Source: Favolaschia claudopus
Lineage: Eukaryota; Basidiomycota; Agaricomycetes; Agaricales; Mycenaceae
Direction of reading: 5' to 3'
Assembly (NCBI GenBank): GCA_037176885.1
Contig: JAWWNJ010000076.1
Coordinates: 806,001-870,000 of the forward strand
DNA: 64,000 nt
Under the pieces are notes generated by a model. It did no database searches and was not told the DNA's origin. It saw only the letters and a program-made list of their open reading frames with translations. Below, one piece after another: positions 1 to 11,420 of the stretch. Position 1 is the stretch's first letter. Each line of letters starts with the position of its first letter. Made by a program: the position numbers and the translations under genes.

Positions 1-388
1 GTTGCTGGTAGAACGGGGATGTCGTTGGGAGAGTGGAAGCAAGGCTGAGAGTTGTGCAGAGAAAAGATGAGCGCGAGCCTACAACGCAGCAGCCTAGTGT
101 AGACGTACCGTGAATCCTGGCCCTGCGTCTAACCCCAGGAGCGCCGGGTTGCCGTATGGTTTACCTAGAGTCCAGCGTTGAGGGGATGCGGTAGCCCCAA
201 AGGAAGATGTGGCGAGGATGGAAACCAGAGAGGAGCAGAAGATTGATGATAGTGAGGTTAAGCTTGTCAAACTAAGAGTAAAAGTCAGCGGTGGATGTAG
301 GGAAGAGACATGCCCAGCATACGTACAGATTTCCCAGACCCTCCTCTCATGTTACTCTCGTTTCCGAAAGCGTTCGCCATACCGCTGA
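1..388. other. Left edge, no gene recognised
   Basis: No open frame of useful length, RNA gene or repeat could be supported here. A stop codon at 386-388 closes the frame that opens just to the right. Confidence 0.5.
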
Positions 389-820
389 GTATGCAACGGC
401 TACAAAGAAAATTTGAGCATTGAATGGTATGAAGCAGCGAGAGAAGGTGAGCGAGCTTGCTACGGAGTCATGATACCACGAACATATCTAGACTTTCACT
501 GTCGTCGTATAGGCTACAAGTCGTCGACACCAATTGCAAAGAGCTTCGCTGGCCGACTGCCGCGTCGATCGACCGTGCTTCTGAATTTTGGCCAGAATGT
601 CAGTATTTGGAGGCAAATTTTGGGGGGTTGCAGCAAAATGGCTAATTCAGTTTGGCGGGATCGGCCATTAATATTGCGTCAGATTTCGACGATGTCGAAG
701 AGGCGGCGTCACCGTTTGGGACGACGGCAAATGACGATCCAGTTGCACGTGGTCCTGGGAACAACGATCTTCGGCCGAGATCTGCCGACACTTGTTGAAT
801 TTAAAACCACCACGGAGACC

Positions 821-2323
821 TAAGGCTCCAACCTTTTCGTTTTCGTTTGCGCTCCCGGGCAAAACAAACGAAAACGGAAAGAAACGTTTAGAAAAACCGT
901 TTTAAACGTTTAAAACGGTTGCCAGGGCGGACAAGTATGGCGGTCAATGTGCTGTTTTAATCAAAACCCGATATATCACGATTTTGGGAGTATAGAGTGT
1001 GAGCTGACGAAAAATATCCAGGGTGAGCAGAAAGTAATATCTGTCTTTGAAGGTCGGATATATATTTCGGAGACGAAGTATATAGAAAGTTGAGCTCACG
1101 GGAAAAATATATCCCGGACTGAAATATATCCCGAGCTGGTGATGAAAGATATAAAAAGTGAGGTACGAGGCTGTGCTAACCCTAATGATTGCTGTCTCAA
1201 TGTGGTTGTCCGCCGGAGGCGCGGGCGCAATCTGATGTCACCCCAAAAAGGAAATTCAACTTGTTTTATAAACTTTTCTTGCATATGCCCCGTTTAGTTT
1301 TTCAAGGTCAGACCTGCGCCAGTGGGTTACATTGAAGAGCTCATGGGACAAGGGCATCTTCCCTACATTAAGATACCCGAAAATTGACAGCTTCAGGCCT
1401 TGGGGCAAGACATTTCAGTCAGCTTTGGCCCAATTCTACAACTGTACACAACAGAGTCTTTTAGTAAGGATACTGAACATGGTGTACTTATGTGTCGCCG
1501 ATGTCTTTCCCTCGACTACCCTCCAGACAGCGTCACAGTGAAGGAAAGGCCATTTTGATGTAAATTTCTGTTTTGGGTATGACATCAGATTGTGCCCGCA
1601 TCTTGCCGCCGGACACCCGCATTGAGACAGCGATCATTAGGGTTAGCACAGCCTCGTACCTCACTTTTTATATCTTTCATCACCAGCTCGGGATATATTT
1701 CAGTCCGGGATATATTTTTCCCGTGAGCTCAACTTTCCATTACTTCGTCTCCGAAATATATATCCGACCTTCAAAGACAGATATTACTTTCTGCTCACCC
1801 TGGATATTTTTCGTCAGCTCACACTCTATACTCCCAAAATCGTGATATATCGGGTTTTGATTAAAACAGCACATTGACCGCCATAGACAAGAGCAGTACG
1901 GCTTGAACAGCCTCTCAACCACGACAGAACCTCACGGAATAGATGCCGCTGACTGGGGAGAGAGAATCCAAAAGGTGAGACACTTTTCCGACGATATATA
2001 TGGCGAATCTACTCACTGAAGTTGAGTCCGTCTTGTTCGCAATGCGGTGTAGTGCAGAAGAAATTTACAATCGGCCCCAAGCTGACGCCTTGGCCGTTCC
2101 AAAGTGAGTTGCATCGGACAATTTCGCGCCGAGAGTCAACATCGGAGACGAAACGCAGCCCTTGGAGCATCGCCGCAGGGGCAATCAATGTGATACAGGT
2201 AAACAACCGTTTAATCGTTTATTTTATTTTTGTTTATCGTTTGTCGAGCTGGGCAAAACAAACGAAAAAAGAAACGGTTTTAACCGTTTAAAACGTTTGA
2301 AGACGGAAACGGTTGGAGCCTTA
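821..2323. mobile_element. hAT-like non-autonomous element (MITE)
   Basis: The element begins TAAGGCTCCAACC at 821 and ends with the inverted copy GGTTGGAGCCTTA at 2323. It is flanked by the perfect 8-bp direct repeat CGGAGACC (813-820 and 2324-2331). An 8-bp duplication and a TIR of the form YARNG are hallmarks of the hAT superfamily. Inside the tips are AT-rich blocks built from AAACGTTTTAAACGG-like motifs and a direct repeat of GGGCAAAACAAACGAAAA (about 855 and 2252). It encodes nothing visible. About 946 bp of its length is a second element inserted into it (938-1883), so the original was about 0.55 kb. Confidence 0.8.
938..1883. mobile_element. Foldback TIR element with TA target site
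   Basis: Two inverted arms of about 320 bp (938-1260 and 1563-1883) face each other across a unique centre of about 300 bp. The tips read TGGCGGTCAATGTGCTG and its complement, and each is flanked by TA (936-937 and 1884-1885), the target duplication expected of Tc1/mariner-type and some other cut-and-paste transposons. The arms differ by scattered substitutions and a small indel near 1083. No transposase is encoded, so it is non-autonomous. The first eight bases, TGGCGGTC, and the TA site are shared with the larger element starting at 11160, which suggests one superfamily. It lies inside the hAT-like MITE and is therefore the younger insertion. Confidence 0.85.
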
Positions 2324-2529
2324 CGGAGACCGGTGGACTGTTCCACGCCAAACTCATGTCTTTCTTACTTCGTGGACCTCCTCCCTTTGAAAGCGTCTTG
2401 TCTCTAGGCCTCTGTAGCTCTACCTCAGATCTCATCCAATTGAAGTCCCGATCTACCGGTAATTTCAACAACGCAACTTCGACGCAACTGGGCCAGAGAA
2501 TTAAGCATCCAGTCCGAGTCGAAGGGTAG

Positions 2530-3433
2530 GCGGAATTCTGGATAAAGAGGAATGATGAAATTAATATTCTTCCAGCTCAGAACTCGAAATCAGAGACCCG
2601 TTGCCTCGTTGTCTCTGCAGGTCGGAAACCAATCCACCCCGTAGACCGTATCCACCCCTCAAATTTGACTCGGATTCTGCAAGATTCCACTACCTCCTCA
2701 GCAATTGCCTGTCTCTCACCGATGCCGTCACATCTTGCGCTCCTTCTTAGCGCAAAAGTCAAAACCGTCTCGTTTCGGCCCTTGCGGCTTACTCTTGAAT
2801 ATTATCTTTCGCCAGCCACCTAACCTGCTCTCGACGACCTTACCAGCAGGTCCGAAGATCTCGACGCCTTGTTGGGCCTTGTAAAATAACCAGCAGATAA
2901 TAAATCTTTAATGGCTATGATTTTGGAACTATCGGGCAACTTCTCCTAGGGGAACATCTCATTGTTTTTCGATCACCGGGTTGAAGCTGGACTCAGCTTT
3001 GAATTACTATTGATCATTCGGGTCGAATCATACCTATCCAGCGCCGGGCGAGGCCGGGGGACGCTTCCGACCTCTACGGCGCTTGATTTACTCTCACAAG
3101 CTCAACCTGTAGTACTACGAAATTATTTCGGAGCTTGGCAATTTGCGACTTGGTTCCTTGTTGAACGCCGCACCAACGGACAATTCTGGGAAAACTCGGA
3201 GACTCACAGCACCACATTTATTGACTTGTTCTCCGTTTTGAATTGCTGCCAGCCGTTGCCGATAAGCAGAGGCCAAGTAGAAACTGTTACACCGAAGAGT
3301 TGCAAGTTTCGGATGGTGATTCTGCTCTATTCGATGCATTCCGAGTTGCATTTTATCGAGCTCCTAACCTTGAATTGCGCCAATATACCCAATGTTAATC
3401 TAACCATTTACTCTGCACACATATTGCCTGGTA
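2530..3433. other. Intergenic, no gene recognised
   Basis: This stretch follows the broken open frame and precedes the 3' end of the minus-strand gene at 3434. A plus-strand frame across 2962-3579 overlaps the well-supported last exon of that gene on the other strand and has no recognisable motif, so it is not annotated. Confidence 0.5.
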
Positions 3434-5846
3434 CTACATCGAAACGTCGAAAGATTCGTCTGCGGGCGGATCAACGTCCATGGGTTGGGCATCATCCATC
3501 TCTGAGACTGCGAATGGGGTCAATTGAACCGACTGATCGCTGTGGGATGCGGTATCTGAGCCAGAGTTCGCCGAATTAGCGGAGTCAACTGCATGTACAT
3601 TGATATTATCTCTCATTAACCAGTTAATGAGCTGTGATTTTTCGACTCACTGTGCGCAAATGGTGATTCAGCAGCTTCACTACATAGCTGAAACAACGGC
3701 GCCCCGAGATACATGGCAACCTGGGGGCTGTGGGGATCAAACCCCTTTGCTTCGTGAAATTCACGAAGGGCGGCATATATGTTGCCAGGCCAAGATTGCG
3801 CCCACACCGTTGTAGAGAACTCGAGTTCTGGGAATCCAAGTTGGAGAGCTTGATCCATGTCGAGGCGCTGGGATCCCGATGAATCGAGTGACCAAAAAAC
3901 TGGGGATTCCGGCCAATGAAAGGATACCGGTCCCAGTTGAAATTTTTCTGCTGGGCAGATCCACAGATATCCTTCGGGAATGGTTCTATCGTCTTCAGGC
4001 ATTTGGATTGTAAATTCAACCGATGTGATCACTGGAAGCCAATTAAGGCCCTGGATGAACAATACGATGAATGATGTTCGCACAATCATAGTTTTCAAAT
4101 TTTGAAGTGATTCCAGCCCTCTTGAAGAGATGATTTGCTTGGCTGAACCACACATACTCCGTTGCGACGCTAATCACGTGACAAAATCTACCTTTCGCTT
4201 CCGTGGACGGTATTCTGCGGTGTGTCAGCAGGTGCACACAGAGGAGACAAAGAAGGTTACCGGGACCAGCCGTTGTTGGCATAGTTGCGAGGTCCGCCGC
4301 TCCCCGGCCAAATGAAGATGTCCCGGCGATAAAAATGCGGATTCAAGTTGGAAACGAATGCGAGAGGAAGTGCAGTCATTAGATGATTGGCCTGCGCAGG
4401 CACACACAGGTTCCGCAGGCAGAATGAGACAACAGCGAGATGGACCTCCTGCTTGATGTTTACATCATAACAGTGGTGACCGTCCACATACAATCGACCA
4501 TAGTGGCAGATCAGGTAGTAATTTCCAAATGAGAGAGTCTTGCTGATGACTTGCTGCTGAAGTATAGGCGGAAGGGACAACAGATCATCCCCCAAGGATG
4601 CCACTTCACGCTCTGGTAATTTGTCGATGTCGTCCCAGGGGCCGTCCCAGTCCGCACCTGAGATGTCTATGCAGAAACGGCCCGTTGAGCGGTGTATGAG
4701 CCAGCTTCCTTTTGAGCTCTTTAATAGGTTCAGCATCCTAGAATCTAAAATCCGAGAAATAGTGACGCGCCAGCTTGTGAGGCTCAAGGTACTGGTGCAC
4801 GCTCTGTCAATGATCAATGAGTGGCCGAAGACTCGGAGCGCCAGCGTGCCTTACATGGAACGCAGTGATCTGGTAGTATCTTCAGAATGTGTTCGTCACG
4901 AGGACTTGAGAAGACAGCAACGCACAGCGGAAGCGAAGATACAGACAAATAGCATCGGTGATTCATGAGCGCAGATGGCTGCGAAATCCTCGAAATCTAT
5001 GAGATCAGACTCTGAAGTATGTAAAATGCGGGACAACACGAGTCAAGAGCCACATGCATACCATTGTGGAAAATAGCTGCATTGATTGTACGAAATTGAG
5101 CTATTGCAAAGATTTGAAGAATGTGTAGGTGACTAGAGGGGAGTATCACATTTGACGGGGATAAGAAGGGTTCAGAATCACCGAATAGACATGTATCGTG
5201 CTACATCCCGCTTCCATTCCTGAGATGAAAAAAACAATGCCAAGCTTCAGTACATTATTGAGACAGAGGTATATCTGCACGCACCGCTTCGGAGCCCTCC
5301 CCTTCATACATCGCAACTATATATTTTTTCGCTTTCCCATCAAGTGCAGCGGAATAAAGTTTTCGAACGCCGTGCTGACCCAGTCGATACATAGATTCAT
5401 CCATGTGTAGTTCACTCTGCAAAACGATGTCCCCCATGGGAATTCGGCGATAATCTAAGCAATGTTGTGGTCAAATGTATTGGCTGGGACACGTATGATT
5501 ATAAGCACCGGAATAAGGAGCATTGGCACGACTTAAAAAATCTATGATCACTGTCATGACCAGGCTGCTTCAAGAGTGTTTCATAATGGCAACTCACTTC
5601 CATGAACATGCACGTTCCACCCCGGCGCATTCGGGATATGGAATTGAGGACCGTCTCCCCTCCCGCCCGTACCACCAAAAATCCCGCCTCCACCAACACC
5701 ACCTATGCCTCCTGCGCAGAAAATAGTCACCCTCCAAATGTCAGTATCCCACAGTGCATTCTGGACACACCATTGATTGTTATATGCGGCCGACGGCCCA
5801 GAAATTCGAACTCTCCACTACCCTGCTCTTCTTCGTGGTCATCCAT
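3434..5846 (-). CDS. Agaricomycete pseudokinase-like protein, 11 exons
   Basis: Model: complement of 3434..3588, 3651..4031, 4084..4214, 4261..4803, 4900..5011, 5062..5132, 5182..5219, 5285..5454, 5509..5541, 5598..5711, 5771..5846, giving 607 aa in one unbroken frame. The start is an ATG just after a pyrimidine-rich leader. The N-terminus is acidic, then a Gly tract (GGIGGVGGGGIFGGTGG), then a segment resembling a protein kinase N-lobe (VRKLYSAAL, IVAMYEG, and EWKRDVARYMSIRHLHILQI like helix C and the following strand). No HRD or DFG motif is seen, so catalysis is unlikely. The C-terminal half carries blocks I recognise from a large agaricomycete-only family: GYLWICPAEKFQLGP, FHWPESPVFWSLD, LREFHEAKGFDP. 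The function is unknown. The exon 7/8 join (4900/4803) is the least certain because the intron is longer (96 nt) and the local sequence is weakly conserved. Confidence 0.75.
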
Positions 5847-5858
5847 TGTAGGGACAAG

Positions 5859-5890
5859 TGAGAGAAAGAAAGAGGGAGGAGAGAGAGCGG
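5859..5890 (-). promoter_or_regulatory. Pyrimidine-rich leader upstream of the 5846 start
   Basis: On the minus strand this is an almost pure C/T tract ending 12 bases before the proposed ATG. CT-rich stretches around the transcription start are common in fungal promoters. The assignment is inference from position. Confidence 0.4.
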
Positions 5891-5899
5891 TTAAGCAGC

Positions 5900-7504
5900 C
5901 GTGCTAGATATTCGCTACAGCTTTGGGGGCAGTGAGAGATTGGGAAGATAGGAACCGTCAAGAATCATGGTCGTGCCCTCGGTGCTGAGCAATCTCAGAA
6001 TATACTGATCTATAGGTACGCAAAAATACCGACCTTGTATTATTTAACAACGGTTCGAGAGCTATCAGAGAGCCAGTACGACAAACATAGATATTGAAAA
6101 AGGTGTACCCGTGGAAGAAAGAAAAAAGAGTTTGAATTATACTGAGAGAGTCAGTGCGCGGATAAATCGACATCGATATAGCATATTCGGCCGGTTTGCG
6201 AAAAGCCGGAGCGAGACCGGATTGAGGAGTGACACCGAGTGAGGCAATCCGAAAGTGAAGCAGAGGTTAACAAGAGCGAGTAACCGTCGCGATGTCGATT
6301 CAATGGGGGAAGGGAGGAGAGCTATCGATTTCAAGATTCATGTAAGAAAATTCGTTTGCAGTCGGCGTTCTATTGGAGAATGTATCAGTGATTCGATTTC
6401 GGCTGGACGAAGCAGCGGACGCACCTTATTGAGGATCCTAGGAGGCAATACTAAACTAACCCTTCCGAGACCCTGGTAGTACGGTACCCCAGCTGAGAAG
6501 TTCGGTACGCCTCGTTATTCCTTGGTTAAGTATTCCAGCATCTTGCTGCGATTAGCCCGCGGTGGCGGGTAAAGACGAGTTACTACTGCACGGAGTTAGA
6601 GTTTCTATGAGCGGCGAAGGCGCCGCCGCCGCCGCCTTATTCGTCCGTTGGACGACACCCCGCCCGTCGGCGACGATGATGGTGGGTGGGCATGTTGTTT
6701 GGTTGATGCGCGGAGTGCTTGGCTGTGTTATTTCGATGTCATCAATTTCCTCTTGTTCCGAACGTCCTCCTACATATTTCTTTGCCGGCAGCCCAACCAA
6801 TGAGTCGTCACTGTGGAAGCTTGTCGGACGGTCTTCCCTCGAGCTTGTCCGTTCTTGTTCTCAAGAGTCAAAGTTCTAGTTCGTACTACTGTACGTAGCG
6901 AGTTATCAGGTGGAAGTTTATGTGAGAGACTAGTCTCTCCCCGCAACGCTTGCATCAAAGGAAAACCTTCAGGGCCACCAACTCACCTTCGTTGAATGCC
7001 TTCTTATCGGGTGGTAATGTTAGCCGACTGCGTTCAACTCCCGCCAACTCGGAATACCATGTCGCATTCAAGATGTGTGCCCCTCGCCCAACTGGCTCCA
7101 CGTTTGCCCAACACCGTCGCTCCACGACTCCTAAAGTGCTGGTTGTAAATTCAGACTACCCCAAAACGCTTCATCCAACGACCCAATATTACGTTGTCGA
7201 TCCATTCGTCTTCCTCATTAGCTTGCAAATCTGGACCCCCGACATCCAACAAAGGCTGAGCGGTGAGTTTCAATTCTGAGAGCCTTGTAGGCTCAGATTA
7301 TATCCTCAGTCATATCCATTCTCGACGACCAAGGTTGAGGATTGTGGGATTGAAGCATTTACGGTTCGGGTTTGGTTAGATTTTCTTTGCTGTAAATTTA
7401 CCTGGACAGAGAGAATGTGCGCGCTATATCTACTTTGTATTCGAATCAGCGATGATGACTAGAGGTTGGGTAACAGATTCTGTCCCAAATATGTGTTTAG
7501 ATTA
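5900..7504. other. Intergenic, no gene recognised
   Basis: Only short overlapping frames on both strands are present, including a pair of antisense frames over 6552-6879. None has a motif, signal peptide or splice-supported extension that I can defend. Confidence 0.5.
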
Positions 7505-8785
7505 TCAGACGGAAAGTAGAACCAACCAGCGTACACTCAGCCAGACGTCGGTCATCTCATACGAGCGGTAGACCAAATGAAACTATCAAGTGGCGATTAA
7601 GACAAACGACAATCGGAACCAACGTTCTCGAACTCACTTTGTGCTCGGCAGCGACGTTAGGAAACCAATCCCTAATCCTCTCCTCCGCCCTTTGGGTATC
7701 CAAATGAAACTCAAGCTCAACCCGAACATCCCTCTCAGCCAGGGATAGCAAGATCCGATCAATCTTAACGCATTCCTCCTTGTTGTATCGAAGCAGCCCG
7801 TTACTCAACCCCAACACGACGATTTGGATCGGGTTCGCTGGTGAGATCGAGGCGAGGGTACACCGAACGTCGGATTCGGCGCCGCCTCCGGATCCTTGGA
7901 TCATACCCAGACGGAGAACGGCTAGGTTTTTGTAGGGGGATAGATCTAATTCGCCGAGCTGCGACGAGCGGGGCATGCATTCAGTCGGGAATTTAAAACA
8001 GAAGGAAGAATCAACTGAAGACTGAAAAAACTTACCCAGAAATTGCTATCCACAATCCGAATGCTTTCCTGCGCAGCCCGTGGAAGCGAGTCCCACCAGA
8101 TGGAGTCGGAGCCCCATATGCCCAACGCCTTCAACCCAGAGATATCGAGCGGGTACAATGCCGCCTGAGTGAGGTTGTGCTGCACTGGGTCTTCTCCGCC
8201 GGAAATCGCGAGTTGGAAAGAAGTTAGGCGGATGAAGGGCGGCTTCCCGGGAAGGGGAAGAGAATTGGAGGTGGAGTCTGCTGCTTGCGATTCCTCGTCG
8301 TCCTCTCGGCATGACAGATCGAGATGCTGAATCGTGGGACAAAGCACCAGAAACTTCAGAGACGCCGAAAAGCGGCTGTAGGTATCGAGGTGCAGCGTCC
8401 GCAGCGTAGGCAGCGAGAGCAAGGGCCGATAAATGTCGTATGCCGCTGGGACTGTAACATCTTTTATGTAGAACCGGAGAGTGTGTAGATGCGTGAAATT
8501 TACTGCGTCCAAATTTCGTATTAAAGTAGGCCAGTTGCCCATGCTGAGTTCTCTGACGTGGTGGCCAAGATGGGGTGAATCCGACAGTGCATTGCAGAAT
8601 TTGCGAGCGGCGCGTTCGGAGCGAGAGCGGAACGTCAGAGGAGGGGTATGGAAAAGCTCGGATTGCGCCGGGTTGACCCAAGAACGCGCCACGAGAGAGC
8701 AGCTAAGGAGATCTGCAGGTGAGTCGGAGAGAAAGGTGATGCAAAGGTCCAAAAGTTCTTGGATGCGGAGGGGATTCGGAGACAT
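7505..8785 (-). CDS. F-box-like protein, 3 exons
   Basis: Model: complement of 7505..7582, 7638..7958, 8036..8785, 382 aa. Both introns begin GTAAGT/GTGAGT, end CAG/TAG and keep the phase at zero. Residues about 5-50 form an F-box-like motif (IQELLDLCITFLSDSPADLL, CSLVARSW, AQSELFH), the part that would dock to Skp1 in an SCF ubiquitin ligase. The rest has irregular leucine-rich segments (LHTLRFYIKDV, LPTLRTLHLDTYS, CPTIQHLDLS) that in this class form the substrate-binding surface. The substrate is unknown; mushroom genomes carry hundreds of such genes. The last exon adds only 25 residues and is the least certain; without that splice the frame stops at 7557. Confidence 0.75.
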
Positions 8786-9374
8786 TCAGTCCGTCTATTC
8801 GTTAATCAGCGACCTGGAAATTCTTGAAATTTTGATTCTAAAATTTGTCTAAAACTTGAATGCAACGGAAACTACCGCCGATATGACTCACAATTCAAGG
8901 ACTGTAGCTTCCTGTATTCAGATTTCCGTCTGCGAGTGTCTTATTACCACGCGTCTGCCGTATCTCAGAATTGGACGTGAGGGCCGGAAGCAAGAGGATT
9001 CGCTAATCAATCAAAATCTGGCGCGGAGTCAACAAACATCAACAAACTCTGGTTGGTTTTTTCGGAACTGCATCGCTCCTACATATCGTCCGAAAGTAGA
9101 GAGGTAACCATTTTATTGGTTAACTTCGACACAGTTATTAAAATTGAGAAGGGCACAGATGAATATCAAGCAAGAAATATTAATTGTGCATTGCGGGTTC
9201 GACTTAAAATCGACCTCGTAAGTAAATATCCGAAGCCCATCTTGACGCTCCACGCGACAACGCCCATATTCTAAGAGCAAAGAGGGGGAGTTGCTCCAGG
9301 GACGCCGACGCAAAGTGCGACTACAAAACGATTAAATATCGAATTAAATCTAGTAAGAAATGAAAAGTGCATGA
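8786..9374. other. Intergenic, no gene recognised
   Basis: This lies between the start of the F-box gene and the 3' end of the small secreted protein gene. I see short frames only and nothing supportable. Confidence 0.5.
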
Positions 9375-9658
9375 TCACTCACGGCAATCCTGCTCATTCT
9401 GGTAGGAGCAGAGGTTGATATCTATGAGCAATCAAAAATTAATCAGAGTACACAGAGAGGTGTGAATAACGACTACTCACTCTCAGGGTCGCACCCGAGG
9501 TTTTCTGCGGCCAAGCAGGGGTAGAAGAAGTTCGGGTCGCAACAATCCTCTTTCTTAGCGAGGGACCCAGAGTCGGCGAGCGTCGGGCCCGCAGCGATGC
9601 TGGGGATCAAGCACGCGGTGGCAAAGACGAGGGCTTTGAGGGTGGTGGAGAATTGCAT
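9375..9658 (-). CDS. Small secreted cysteine-rich protein
   Basis: Model: complement of 9375..9421, 9481..9658, 74 aa. Residues 1-23 are a classic signal peptide: MQFSTTLKA, then a hydrophobic core LVFATACLIPSIA and small residues before the likely cut at AAG. The mature part of about 50 residues has six cysteines (a CC pair, then four single ones), fitting three disulfides. The intron (9422-9480) starts GTGAGTAG and ends CATAG; removing it replaces a premature stop by 15 more codons containing two of the six cysteines, which is good support for the splice. Proteins of this size and pattern are typical of fungal small secreted proteins, some of which act on hosts or competitors. No specific family is recognised, and the role is unknown. 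Confidence 0.7.
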
Positions 9659-10106
9659 TCTACAAGGAAACCTGAGGATGAGCGGAGTGCGTTGAGTAGA
9701 GAAGAGTGGGATTACTTTGTGAAGGAACTTGGGGGGCTGTTTGCTGTTGAAGAGCTTTTCTGCGACCGTCTTTTATATCTTGAGCTCTCACTGACGATCT
9801 AGAGTGAATCAATCCGGAAACCAGCGAGGGAACATGAATGAATACGTTTCCGGATTTCCGGACTCGTCACGCAGTTTGAGACTCCACAGTGACTAGCGAG
9901 AATGAAGCGCTTCACGCGGTAGCGTCGTCTGGGTACGGCACCTAGTAAAGCGGCCCGCTCCTTTCTTGGCCGGCGGGTATGACACACAATCGTCTTTAAT
10001 ACCCTATGTTAAGGGATTGAACTCCCCAGTGGGCAGATACAGAGGCATTAGCACTCGTAACGGATTGAAGGACACACGCACAAATTAGAACCATACAAAA
10101 TTTGCG

Positions 10107-10133
10107 ACGCGCCGCCGAATCTGAGCGGCGCGT
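10107..10133. repeat. Perfect 9-bp inverted repeat
   Basis: ACGCGCCGC and its exact complement GCGGCGCGT are separated by nine bases. It is strongly hairpin-forming and is not near the end of any gene I annotate. Confidence 0.6.
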
Positions 10134-10470
10134 AGCGCGTAGCTAAAAATAAACTGACGCTGATTCCTGAAACACTGTACGCGTCTGTGGAGCAAGGGCT
10201 AACTATGAAATTACCCGCGGAACCTATCGATCGGCGGCCGCTCGCTAGATTTGCGCTAAATAGTGAACACCGTGTTTCGTCGTGCCCAAGTTACGAAAGA
10301 GGAGGAGAAGCCACAGATTGTTCGGCATGCGTCATAATTAAATTCCGCCAGTTGAACAGATTGGTTTCAATTTGCCTGCATGTATATGACAATGATGATA
10401 TTGATTTTTGCTGAGGGTTGGCTCCGCCGTCCGAACGGAAGTACCGGTAACAATCTGTAAATGGCGGCCC

Positions 10471-10497
10471 GATAGCCCCGCCTGCTTGCGGGGTATC
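10471..10497. repeat. GC-rich hairpin
   Basis: GATAGCCCCGC (10471-10481) pairs with GCGGGGTATC (10488-10497), with one unpaired base in the stem and a six-base loop. Its role is unknown. Confidence 0.55.
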
Positions 10498-11159
10498 AGT
10501 GTCATTTCAACGGCCGCTTGAACAACGAAACGATTAGCGGCTCACCCGTTCAAAAATCAGCGACGGCCGCGGTCGTTCCTGAATCTTGAATCTGGAAACC
10601 ACAAAAAAATCGCAAGGACGATCATCCCGCTGCTTTATTGTCATCTTTAGCGGCCTTACTGGGGCTCCGTTGTCATTGGTTTCGGGAAGAACAACACTCA
10701 CCAATATACCGGCGCACGCCGCAAAGGCGCGAGGCATCTCATGATGCCTTGCACTTCACCGGCTGGGGTGATTCGAGTAACCAGCATTTTTTTACATTGC
10801 GTACTCATTTCGGCACTTCGAGCGCAAGGTCGGTGCTGGGTAGCTAGATCAGCCGTTACTGTAAGATTTTTTAAGATGCTTGAGACAGTTCGGAAGGCAG
10901 TGGATAGATATATTGATAGCAACATCGACAAGCCAATTTCAGCCGAGTGACTCCCCATCCAAGTCTTCAGTTGAATATTTGAATATTTCCCTTAGACCGC
11001 CAACAGCCGCAGGCACATAGTGAGCGTGGTCGTTTTTCTTTGCCGAGTTTTCCCATTGCAAATTACACCGAGTTACATGGCCATGGTGCGCTGGTCATAC
11101 CGAGAATGGTTCAACCGATCGAAGAGAAAACGATCAAGAAAGAGATTGGTGATGGTGTA

Positions 11160-11196
11160 TGGCGGTCCGGATGCACATTTAATAAATGCCGCAACA
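11160..11196 (+). repeat. Left terminal inverted repeat
   Basis: This 37-bp arm is complementary to 22293-22329 with two mismatches. It is preceded by TA. Confidence 0.85.
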
Positions 11197-11420
11197 TTTA
11201 TCAATTTTCGGCCGATCCGCAACGTAAACAGCCGTTTTGACCGAAATGCCGCAACATTCACGAGAGATAATCACCTCGTTTATCTTGCGGCATTTCGGTT
11301 GAAATCCCGCAACATAAAGTTTCGGAGTCAAAAATCCCGCAAGATAAAGTTGCGGAAAAGTTGAGTGCCGCAACATACAAACTTCAATTTTTCAACATGC
11401 CGCAAACTCACGCAATCGGT
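11188..11420 (+). repeat. Left subterminal repeat array
   Basis: At least seven copies or half-copies of GCCGCAACAT / CCCGCAAGAT in both orientations occur at 20-60 bp spacing. Such subterminal arrays are usual transposase-binding sites in several DNA transposon groups. Confidence 0.7.

Larger units (their letters stand above)
389..2529 (+). pseudogene. Open frame split by a nested MITE pair
   Basis: One plus-strand frame is open from 389 to 820. It is closed only by the first bases of the inserted element at 821, and resumes in the same frame at 2332 once the element and one copy of its 8-bp duplication are removed. It then runs to a TAG at 2527-2529. The rejoined frame is 209 codons. I do not recognise the product: it has a basic patch near residue 100 and a proline stretch (RGPPPF) after the junction, and no clear start ATG was chosen. 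It could be an exon remnant of a host gene or an open frame by chance. That removing the insertion restores the frame is a direct sequence observation; that it was ever a gene is inference. Confidence 0.35.
9659..11159. other. Intergenic with two strong hairpins
   Basis: No gene could be supported. Short minus-strand frames at 10534-10737 and 10698-10958 have no motif and no convincing splice join. Two GC-rich palindromes are listed separately. The right end of this stretch is the left flank (TA) of the TIR element starting at 11160. Confidence 0.5.

Noticed and set aside
2962..3579. 205-codon plus-strand frame
   Set aside because: It overlaps the well-supported last exon of the minus-strand gene at 3434-5846 and has no family motif.
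4855..4966. Separate gene starting at 4966 (minus) for the C-terminal half of the 3434-5846 gene
   Set aside because: A phase-consistent chain of upstream exons matching the same protein family makes one long gene more likely.
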